Source: Bacteroidota bacterium
GTDB lineage: Bacteria > Bacteroidota > Bacteroidia > Chitinophagales > UBA2359
Assembly (NCBI GenBank): GCA_020629895.1
Contig: JAHDCM010000142.1
Span: 1-5,568 of the forward strand
Length of the DNA stretch: 5,568 nt
Direction of reading: 5' to 3'
The first letter of the stretch is position 1. Every line of letters starts with the position of its first letter. Positions 1 through 5,568 of this stretch are shown here, one piece after another. Made by a program: the position numbers and the translations under genes. The notes beneath the pieces were generated by a model. That model saw only the letters and a list, made by a program, of their open reading frames with translations. It was not told the origin of the DNA and did no database searches.

Positions 1-64
1 TCTTGTTAGCAAATAGTCTAGCAGTATTTGATCAATTTATTTTTTCATCTTTACTTATATTATA

Positions 65-2095
65 TCACTTCACTACCATCACTCGTTCTATAAATCGCTC
101 GACACCATTGGTTACTTCTAACATATATTGTCCGCCTTTGAGTGGAGCAACATTGATTAGTTCAAGGCGACGATCAGCAGGATGACGTTCTTGTAGTATA
201 ATACGTCCTGTCATATCGTAAATACGTATCTGCCAGGGAGCGTTATTGGTATGTTGTCCGAGTACTGTTGGAAACTCTGTAAATAATAGTTCGCTAGTAG
301 GATTGGGATATACTTTTAACCCAAGTGGTCGGGCAGGTGGCTTGCTACGACGTTCTAACTGGAAAGGTACTTTGGTTGTAATTGGGTTTACAGGTATTTC
401 GACTCCTTGATTGGTAATGAGGTGAACATGACGGAATTGCATGGTCATAAATTGCTCCCCTTCAAACTCTTTCGCTTCGATTAGCTCTACCTCCATGACA
501 CTAAAAGCAGACAATAATAAGCCATTTCCATTTTGTGTACCTTGATCAATACGGGTCATGGCAACATCCCAACGCGCATTTTCCTTGAAACAGGTGTCGA
601 GTGTAATCATATTTTGCCCGTCTACTGCTCCTAACCAAAAGATATTGTATGCTACTTCCGACTCAATTACTTTTACGGAATAACCTGGCAACTTCACCTC
701 CATTGTAAATCCGATTCCGTGAATATCTTCAACTGGAATAGTATCCGTTCCGAGATAAACACGAAAGGCTTGTTCTTCTCCGTTATAGATGGTATCTTGA
801 ATATCGAAATAAAGCGGCACAAGATTCGCGTTTGCTGCGCTATCTATATTTCCTAATGGTTCATTTAATGGGAGATAATTATCATAAATAACAGCACGGT
901 CATGAATATCAATAATGGTATCACCATTGGTATTAGCATGCTTATAGTCTAGTCCATTGGCAAACGACCAGCCCCAATTATCACTGTATTTACTTTCCCA
1001 ATCGGTATTGGTATCAGCTCGTGCAGGGCCTTCAGTACCATAAGCCAAACCGATATTTAATAAATCTAAATGATTGGCTAAACCATCACCATTGGCATCA
1101 CCTGGCATTACACAATCTTCATCAGATAAACAATCTACATTTTTCACCACACTACATAAGCTGTAACCAGGCATTGTTGTACTTGTCACTTTGCAAGTAT
1201 ATAAACCTTTTGCACGCGCTACGATGCTATTGTTTCCTTGTGTTTCACGAATCAACACGCTATCTTTATACCAGCGGTAAATATTATCTAGTATATCACC
1301 CCCTGCATCTACATAAAGGGTATCGTTGTTGTCGTATATTGGTAAGCATTGTTGTGGTTCATAAAAAACAATAAACCCATGTGCTTCTAATGAATCAATG
1401 GTAGCCGCAAATTGATCAAAACCTAGCTTATTTCCTTGAATAGAAATAACTCCTGTTCCATAAGCATTTAAATCATTCCAATTTGGAAGACTAGTAAAAT
1501 TATTGGCTTCAAAAAAGGCAAGAAACAAGGTAGAGGTAGGATGGAAAGCAGGTAAGCTTCCTGATAGTTGGTTATCACTTACATCAATGTATTGTAATTG
1601 AGCAAGTGAACTCAGATCAGGCATTGTTCCACTTAGTTGATTGCCTGACAAAAATAGATATTGCAATTGTTGGGCTTGGGCTACTTTCGGAATAGTTCCT
1701 GTAAGTAGGTTATCCGAAAAATCAATTTGAATTAGTTGGGAAAGCGAATCTAAATTGGGAATAGTTCCTGATAGAGAATTCCCTGAAAAATCTATATGTC
1801 CGAGTGCATCAAATACATTTAGTGCATCAATGCTACCTGCCAGATTATTGTTTTTAAGTGCAATTTCTGTCACGCGTGTTCCATCTGTTGACACTTTGAT
1901 ACCATGCCACATCTCTACGCGCTCAGTTAACCAACCTGCTTGTTGTATCCAAGTCTCCCCTCCTGTTTGCTCGTACAATTGTACAAGGGCCAAAGAGTCT
2001 TGTTGGGCAACTTGTGCTTGAACGGATTTGTTCACCCAAAAGAGACTTATAGTCGTTAAAAGAAGGAGCCAGCAAAATGTTTTATTAGTTAACAT
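65..2095 (-). CDS. Secreted leucine-rich-repeat mosaic protein with dockerin-like module and T9SS type A sorting domain
   Basis: This is a complete 676-residue protein, probably exported across the inner membrane by Sec and then released or surface-anchored by the type IX system. In order it shows: a signal peptide (about 1-28; Lys5, hydrophobic LLLLTTISLFW core, likely cleavage after VQA); an LRR N-terminal cap (31-66, with W49, W55, W63); leucine-rich repeats (75-214); a Cys-bearing Ig-like segment (about 250-322, RWYKDS and GLYTCKV); a dockerin-like pair of calcium loops (DANGDGLANHLD at 333-344, NTNGDTIIDIHD at 388-399); a beta-rich segment (424-585); and a T9SS C-terminal domain (about 590-676, VYPNPTSELL, IYDMTGR, ending VMVVK). 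The start is the only ATG after an in-frame stop at 2126-2128, and no Shine-Dalgarno is visible. Its ligand is unknown; adhesion or binding of polymers or proteins is inferred from LRR and Ig-like modules. There is no recognisable catalytic domain. The secreted LRR/T9SS assignment is firm; the biological role is open. Confidence 0.93.
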   Translation of the reverse strand: MLTNKTFCWLLLLTTISLFWVNKSVQAQVAQQDSLALVQLYEQTGGETWIQQAGWLTERVEMWHGIKVSTDGTRVTEIALKNNNLAGSIDALNVFDALGHIDFSGNSLSGTIPNLDSLSQLIQIDFSDNLLTGTIPKVAQAQQLQYLFLSGNQLSGTMPDLSSLAQLQYIDVSDNQLSGSLPAFHPTSTLFLAFFEANNFTSLPNWNDLNAYGTGVISIQGNKLGFDQFAATIDSLEAHGFIVFYEPQQCLPIYDNNDTLYVDAGGDILDNIYRWYKDSVLIRETQGNNSIVARAKGLYTCKVTSTTMPGYSLCSVVKNVDCLSDEDCVMPGDANGDGLANHLDLLNIGLAYGTEGPARADTNTDWESKYSDNWGWSFANGLDYKHANTNGDTIIDIHDRAVIYDNYLPLNEPLGNIDSAANANLVPLYFDIQDTIYNGEEQAFRVYLGTDTIPVEDIHGIGFTMEVKLPGYSVKVIESEVAYNIFWLGAVDGQNMITLDTCFKENARWDVAMTRIDQGTQNGNGLLLSAFSVMEVELIEAKEFEGEQFMTMQFRHVHLITNQGVEIPVNPITTKVPFQLERRSKPPARPLGLKVYPNPTSELLFTEFPTVLGQHTNNAPWQIRIYDMTGRIILQERHPADRRLELINVAPLKGGQYMLEVTNGVERFIERVMVVK
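1460..1804 (-). repeat. Tandem plant-type leucine-rich repeats with a 23-codon (69-bp) period
   Basis: Five consecutive units begin at residues 98, 121, 144, 167 and 190 of the secreted protein, so the spacing is exactly 23 residues. The first four follow the pattern L.xID/LFSxNxLSGTIPxxxxxxx (for example IDFSGNSLSGTIP and LFLSGNQLSGTMP). The fifth (FFEANNFTSLP) is degenerate. At DNA level the 69-bp period is still visible: ggaatagttcct occurs at 1689 and again 69 bp later at 1758. A partial unit precedes the block (IALKNNNLAGSI, residues 78-89) and a degenerate one follows (ISIQGNKL, 217-224). The SGxIP signature is that of the plant-specific LRR class, which is also common in secreted bacterial proteins. 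Confidence 0.88.
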
Positions 2096-2133
2096 ATCAC
2101 AATAAAGGAATAGATATAATGGTCGTTAGTAAA

Positions 2134-2141
2134 CAAATATA
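2134..2141 (-). promoter_or_regulatory. Candidate -7 promoter element (TATATTTG) for the LRR gene
   Basis: Read on the minus strand, this is a perfect match to the Bacteroidota -7 consensus TAnnTTTG. It lies 38 bp upstream of the LRR start codon, which would give a 5' leader of roughly 30 nt. No clear -33 TTG is seen at the expected distance, so the call rests on the -7 element and its position alone. Confidence 0.45.
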
Positions 2142-2174
2142 AGGATAATAGCTCGTTTTTCCTACTAGCTTAGA

Positions 2175-2256
2175 CTAAAAATAAAAATCCACAACCTTCA
2201 AATATCTACTAACCAACATAATTGTTAGCTTGTTTTTACTTGTAGGTTGTGGAATT
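2175..2256 (-). terminator. Long inverted repeat followed by a T-rich tract on the minus strand (terminator-like)
   Basis: TCCACAACCT (2188-2197) is the exact reverse complement of AGGTTGTGGA (2244-2253), giving a 10-bp stem. Three more pairs form inside it after one mismatch (2199-2201 with 2240-2242). A nested CTAAC/GTTAG stem (2209-2213 with 2224-2228) partly closes the loop. Read on the minus strand, the second arm runs directly into ATTTTTATTTTTAG, as in an intrinsic terminator. There is no T tract on the plus-strand side. The loop is unusually long for a terminator, and the element lies upstream of the LRR promoter candidate rather than after a known gene. It could instead be a regulatory or protein-binding site. 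Confidence 0.35.
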
Positions 2257-2290
2257 CAGCGATTCTGAAAAACCTTAGCGTTAATTATCG

Positions 2291-2320
2291 TTTGTAAAGA
2301 TAAAACGGGCAATAAGTTTA
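2291..2320 (+). promoter_or_regulatory. Candidate promoter for the plus-strand gene pair (TTTG, 18 bp, TAAGTTTA)
   Basis: TTTG at 2291-2294 and TAAGTTTA at 2313-2320 are separated by 18 bp. This fits the Bacteroidota -33/-7 layout (TTTG, about 17-23 bp, TAnnTTTG) with one mismatch in the -7 element. It would give a leader of about 140 nt before the start at 2467. It competes with the element at 2363-2370. AT-rich sequence makes chance matches likely. Confidence 0.3.
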
Positions 2321-2362
2321 CACAAATACAGTTTTAACTATAAATACTAAAAAAATTATTGT

Positions 2363-2370
2363 TTACTTTG
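2363..2370 (+). promoter_or_regulatory. Alternative -7 element (TTACTTTG) for the plus-strand gene pair
   Basis: TTACTTTG followed by C and an A run matches TAnnTTTG with one mismatch and resembles common Bacteroidota -7 boxes. It is 96 bp upstream of the 483-residue gene. No TTG is seen at the usual -33 distance. It sits just before a short ATG-initiated reading frame at 2376-2453. Confidence 0.3.
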
Positions 2371-2466
2371 CAAAAATGAGAAACAACACTTGGCATAACA
2401 CACTAATTCACAATACTTTATTACTCCAATTACTTTTACTTATCAGCTACTAGAGTACAAAAAAAC

Positions 2467-3918
2467 ATGCAAAATCGGAAGTTCATTATTCTGCTACAAA
2501 GGATAGACACCTCTACTTTCAACCAATTTCTAAAGTATGTCTCTTCTCCTTATTTTAATAGTAATAAACGCGCCATCACACTTATGGAGGTACTGAAGAA
2601 GTATCATCCTGATTATCATTCTTCTGCTCTCAAGCTAGAACGGGTGTACAAAAAAGTATTTGGGAATAAGCCTTTTAGAGAGCAAGCGATTAAAAATCTA
2701 TTAACAGAACTCACTCGTTTATTCGAAAACTTCCTAACACAACTAAAATTCGACGAAGACACGACTTATCAAGAAGAAGCTTTTTATGCAAGCACCATTC
2801 AATTAAACATCTTTGACTTATTTGATAGGAAGGTAAACCAGATAATTGAGCAACAAGCATTTACTCCTCGAAAAGGGATCGAATACTACCACCACCAATT
2901 TCGATTAATAGAATTAGATTATAGTAAACAAATTAAACAAAAAATACGCTTGAAGGATACCAAACTGGTTCCGATGCTTTATAACTTAGATCAGTATTAT
3001 ATTGCCAATAAATTGCGTTATTATTGTGTTTTGTGGAATCGACAAAAAATGGTAAATGAAGATTTTCCAAAAGATCAGCTTGAGCCGATTCTTAATTATT
3101 TGCAACAAAACTCCTTTACAGACACTCCTATTATAGCTTTTTGGTATAAATTGTTTTTATTCTTTACAGAAGAGCAAAACCCTAGTCATTATAATGAACT
3201 AAAGACTTTGTTAGCCGATCAGGGAAAATACATCCCCATTAAAGATGTTCGCGATGCATTTATTTCTTTAGTTAATTATTGTGCGCGTAAAACAAGGCAA
3301 GGAAATCATTCCTACTGGCAAGAGTTATTAGAAAATTATGAGCAGATGCTCAAACAAGACCTACTGTTGGAGGGTGGCTTTTTTAGTTCTAATACACACT
3401 TTATTAATATTCCTGCTATTGCTTTACGACTTGGCAGAATTGAATGGGTAGAAAAGTTTATCAACGATTACCAAGATAAAGTTCGTCCACAAGAACGCAA
3501 AAGCCTTGTTAGTTATGTTTCGGCACTAGTGGCTTATCATAAAAAAGCATATTGGGATACAGTATTACTGCTACAAGATTTTGAAATACAAGGAGTACCA
3601 AGTCAATATATTACGTCTAAGTTTTTGTTGGTAAAAGCCTATTTCGAACTAGAAGAGTTTGAACTAATGGAAGCCGTAGTAAATGCAACTAGTATTTATA
3701 TTCGTAGAAGTGAAAAAATATCTGCCTCTCCCAAAAAAGCCTATCAAAACTTCATTCTTATTGTCACTAAAATGGCGCGTATCTGGCAAAATTATGGGCA
3801 TTTGAGAGATAAGATACCTTTTCAGGAGCAGAAGAAAGCACTATTAGAAGAAATGAACACAATTGGTTTGCTCACTCAAAAAGAATGGATTTTGCAGAAA
3901 CTGAAAGTAGAGGAGTAA
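2467..3918 (+). CDS. Conserved Bacteroidota helical-repeat protein of unknown function
   Basis: This is a complete 483-residue protein with no signal peptide or transmembrane segment, so probably cytoplasmic. I do not know its function. The N-terminus has the pattern F..F.KYV.SPYFNSN (residues 18-33), then L..VLKKYHPDY and a KVFGNKPF...AIKNLLTELTRLFENFL helix block (to about 90). This recalls uncharacterised Bacteroidota proteins, often present as several paralogues, that share a K....SP.FN.N motif. The rest is almost all predicted helix. Residues 312-412 look like TPR-type pairs (NIPAIALRLGRIEWVEKFI, SYVSALVAYHKKAYWDTVLLL, FLLVKAYFELEEFELMEAVV), with a C-terminal KEWILQKLK helix. A protein-binding scaffold is inferred; no catalytic motif is visible. 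The start is the only candidate after the in-frame stop at 2404-2406, and an A-rich stretch precedes it in place of a Shine-Dalgarno. The acylase gene begins 46 bp downstream on the same strand. Confidence 0.9.
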   Translation: MQNRKFIILLQRIDTSTFNQFLKYVSSPYFNSNKRAITLMEVLKKYHPDYHSSALKLERVYKKVFGNKPFREQAIKNLLTELTRLFENFLTQLKFDEDTTYQEEAFYASTIQLNIFDLFDRKVNQIIEQQAFTPRKGIEYYHHQFRLIELDYSKQIKQKIRLKDTKLVPMLYNLDQYYIANKLRYYCVLWNRQKMVNEDFPKDQLEPILNYLQQNSFTDTPIIAFWYKLFLFFTEEQNPSHYNELKTLLADQGKYIPIKDVRDAFISLVNYCARKTRQGNHSYWQELLENYEQMLKQDLLLEGGFFSSNTHFINIPAIALRLGRIEWVEKFINDYQDKVRPQERKSLVSYVSALVAYHKKAYWDTVLLLQDFEIQGVPSQYITSKFLLVKAYFELEEFELMEAVVNATSIYIRRSEKISASPKKAYQNFILIVTKMARIWQNYGHLRDKIPFQEQKKALLEEMNTIGLLTQKEWILQKLKVEE

Positions 3919-3964
3919 TCTGGAATATTCTTTTTACATTCGTCACACATTCAAACAAGCCACT

Positions 3965-5568
3965 ATGTCAAGAATATATGATTTTATTGGAGCAGTAGGA
4001 AAATTGGGAATTGAGCAGTTGAGTCGGCGCAACCTACCTACTACTAATGGCAAAATCCGCCTGAAAGGAGTGCAAGAAAAAGTAACAATTATACGTGATG
4101 AATGGGGCATTCCACATATTTATGCAAAGAACCTAATGGACTTGGCTTTTGCACAAGGTTTTTGCCAAGCACAAGATCGTTTGTGGCAAATGGAATTGAA
4201 TCGTCGCGTAGCCAAAGGCACCTTAGCGGCAATATTTGGAGCCGAAGCACTACCCGTAGATATTGCTTCGCGTACCTTCGGTTTTCACCGTATTGGAAAA
4301 AAAGATATTGAACTCATCCAGCCACATCTAAAACACATTTTAACTGCCTATTTGAAAGGAGTAAACGCGAGTGTCAAGCGACAATTGAAAAAGCTTCCCG
4401 TAGAGTTTACCCTCGCTGGATTTGCACCCGACTATTGGACCTTGGAAGATATGATGGCTTTTTCTCGCTTGATGGCTTGGCAATTGTCGCATGCTTGGCA
4501 GGGGCCTTTGTTACGAAGCCGCCTCATGGAAAAAGTAGGAGTACTACCAGCCAATGAATTAGAAATGCATTATCCCAAAGGAAACCCTAGTATTTTACCC
4601 GAAGGAGTTATTGTACATCCACTCGAAGGAATGGTGCTAAAAGGGGCCAATAAAACGGCATTGAAGACAGGGAATGGTAGTAATTCTTGGGTATTGAGTG
4701 GGAACAAAACCACAACTGGTAATGCTTTGTTGTGCAATGATCCACATCTGGGTTTATCAGCCCCTGCTATTTGGTATGAGAATCATTTACATTGTCCCGA
4801 ATTACATGTAACTGGTGTTACGATTCCTGGATTTCCACTAGTACTAGTCGGACATAATGAGGATATTAGTTGGGGAGTTACCTTAGCATTTACAGATTGT
4901 GAAGATATTTATGTAGAAGAATTCAAAAGCAATGGTTCTTATGAGTACTTGTTTAAGGGAAAATGGAAACGTGCCGAAATCATTCAGGAGGCATTTGAAA
5001 TAAAAGGTGTAGAAGAACGACATTTTGAAAAAATTGTACTGACTCATCATGGGCCTATTATTTCTAAGGTCATTGATTATCCCCAAAAGCATATTGCCTT
5101 ACAATCTATGGCCCTACGTCCTGCCCCTTTACTACAATCGTGGTGGCAATTAAATAAGGCTAGTTGTTGGAAAGATTTCGTTCATGCCATGAGCTTTATG
5201 AAAGCTCCACAAATGAACATTGTTTATGCGGACACCAAAGGAAATATTGGCTATTGGTTGACGGGACAAGTACCTATTCGGGCAAAAGGAGATGGACGCA
5301 TGCCCGTTTCGGGGAGTAACGGGGAGTTCGAATGGACGGGTATTGTGCCTTTTATGGAAATGCCACATGGCTTAAATCCTGAAAAAGGGTATATCATCAC
5401 CGCCAATAATAAAGCAGTCACTAACGATTATCCGCATCACTTGGGACACGCTTGGATGAATGGCTTTCGGGCGCGCCGCCTAGAAGAGTTAATGCAAACG
5501 CGCACTAAACTGTCATTACAAGACTGTAAACAGATGCAATTGGATTGGCACTGTGCTTCGGGTTTATT
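3965..5568 (+). CDS. Penicillin acylase family protein (Ntn hydrolase), 3' end outside the window
   Basis: The first 534 codons of a family that usually has about 750-850 residues; the gene is cut by the window edge, not broken. These enzymes hydrolyse amide bonds of acylated substrates (beta-lactams, acyl-homoserine lactones, others) and mature by self-cleavage into alpha and beta chains. Visible: RDEWGIPHIYAKN (44-56), AFAQGFCQAQDRLWQME (61-77), LAGFAPDYWTLED (150-162), and GNG|SNSWVLSGNKTTTGN, where Ser239 is the expected nucleophile and first beta-chain residue. Counting from it, His261 is beta-23 (NDPHLG; Gln in E. coli penicillin G acylase, His in cephalosporin and AHL acylases), and Asp311 and Asp314 fall at beta-73 and beta-76, the calcium ligands of the E. 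coli enzyme. Asn481 (ITANN) is the likely oxyanion residue. It therefore looks active, but the substrate cannot be told. No signal peptide is visible although many relatives are periplasmic. The ATG at 3965 is the only one after an in-frame stop at 3908-3910. Confidence 0.93.
   Translation, partial: MSRIYDFIGAVGKLGIEQLSRRNLPTTNGKIRLKGVQEKVTIIRDEWGIPHIYAKNLMDLAFAQGFCQAQDRLWQMELNRRVAKGTLAAIFGAEALPVDIASRTFGFHRIGKKDIELIQPHLKHILTAYLKGVNASVKRQLKKLPVEFTLAGFAPDYWTLEDMMAFSRLMAWQLSHAWQGPLLRSRLMEKVGVLPANELEMHYPKGNPSILPEGVIVHPLEGMVLKGANKTALKTGNGSNSWVLSGNKTTTGNALLCNDPHLGLSAPAIWYENHLHCPELHVTGVTIPGFPLVLVGHNEDISWGVTLAFTDCEDIYVEEFKSNGSYEYLFKGKWKRAEIIQEAFEIKGVEERHFEKIVLTHHGPIISKVIDYPQKHIALQSMALRPAPLLQSWWQLNKASCWKDFVHAMSFMKAPQMNIVYADTKGNIGYWLTGQVPIRAKGDGRMPVSGSNGEFEWTGIVPFMEMPHGLNPEKGYIITANNKAVTNDYPHHLGHAWMNGFRARRLEELMQTRTKLSLQDCKQMQLDWHCASGL

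Larger units (their letters stand above)
2096..2466. other. Divergent intergenic region of 371 bp
   Basis: This AT-rich stretch separates two divergently transcribed genes. From left to right it holds the LRR leader and its -7 candidate (2134-2141), the terminator-like inverted repeat (2175-2256), a small TTCAG/CTGAA hairpin (2255-2259 with 2265-2269), two plus-strand promoter candidates (2291-2320 and 2363-2370), a possible 25-codon leader frame (2376-2453), and an A-rich stretch (caaaaaaac) before the next start. I see no tRNA-like or other structured RNA gene and no remnant of a longer coding region. Confidence 0.7.

Noticed and set aside
27..36. TTGATCAA palindrome downstream of the LRR gene
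   Set aside because: It is an 8-bp AT-rich palindrome without a loop or a following T run on the minus strand, so it is not a convincing terminator.
3..185. 60-residue plus-strand reading frame at the left edge
   Set aside because: Most of it is antisense to the T9SS domain of the LRR gene, and the composition is not protein-like.
1021..1374. 117-residue plus-strand reading frame inside the LRR gene
   Set aside because: It is His/Leu/Tyr-rich low-quality sequence antisense to a well-supported gene, with no recognisable domain.
1454..1873. Possibility that the repeated 69-bp units are a CRISPR or other non-coding array
   Set aside because: The periodicity is fully explained by in-frame 23-residue leucine-rich repeats, and there are no unique spacers.
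1755..2021. 88-residue plus-strand reading frame inside the LRR gene
   Set aside because: It is antisense to the LRR coding sequence and has no domain or start context of its own.
2255..2269. TTCAG/CTGAA mini-hairpin in the intergenic region
   Set aside because: A 5-bp stem in AT-rich DNA is expected by chance and no T tract follows it.
4102..4311. 69-residue plus-strand reading frame within the acylase gene
   Set aside because: It is out of frame with the acylase, whose conserved motifs run unbroken through this stretch.
4883..5368. Two minus-strand reading frames (4883-5092 and 5150-5368)
   Set aside because: Both are antisense shadows of the acylase beta chain, without domains or promoter signals.

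Overview
The window looks like a piece of a Bacteroidota chromosome. The base composition is AT-rich, the first gene ends in a type IX secretion (T9SS) sorting domain of the 'VYPNPT...IYDMTGR...' kind, start codons lack Shine-Dalgarno sequences, and the best promoter match is the Bacteroidota-type TAnnTTTG. The aromatic-rich dockerin-like block in the first gene, and the family of the second gene, resemble what I recall from Saprospiria (Saprospiraceae, Aureispira-like). That finer placement is inference.

Layout: positions 65-2095 (minus strand) carry a complete 676-residue secreted mosaic protein. It has a signal peptide, plant-type leucine-rich repeats, an Ig-like segment, a dockerin-like pair of calcium loops, a beta-rich segment and a T9SS C-terminal domain. 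A 371-bp divergent intergenic region follows (2096-2466), holding promoter candidates and a long inverted repeat. Positions 2467-3918 (plus) carry a complete 483-residue helical protein of a Bacteroidota family with no known function. After 46 bp, positions 3965-5568 (plus) hold the first 534 codons of a penicillin-acylase-family N-terminal nucleophile hydrolase that runs off the right edge. Positions 1-64 lie downstream of the first gene and show no feature I can support.

The two plus-strand genes are close and have no visible terminator between them, so they may be co-transcribed. The minus-strand gene is transcribed away from them, and nothing in the sequence links its function to theirs. 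I see no RNA gene, mobile element, CRISPR array or clear defence system. The most interesting items are the domain mosaic of the first protein, including its widely split calcium-loop pair; the apparent lack of a signal peptide on the acylase; the uncharacterised 483-residue protein; and a terminator-like inverted repeat upstream of the minus-strand promoter.
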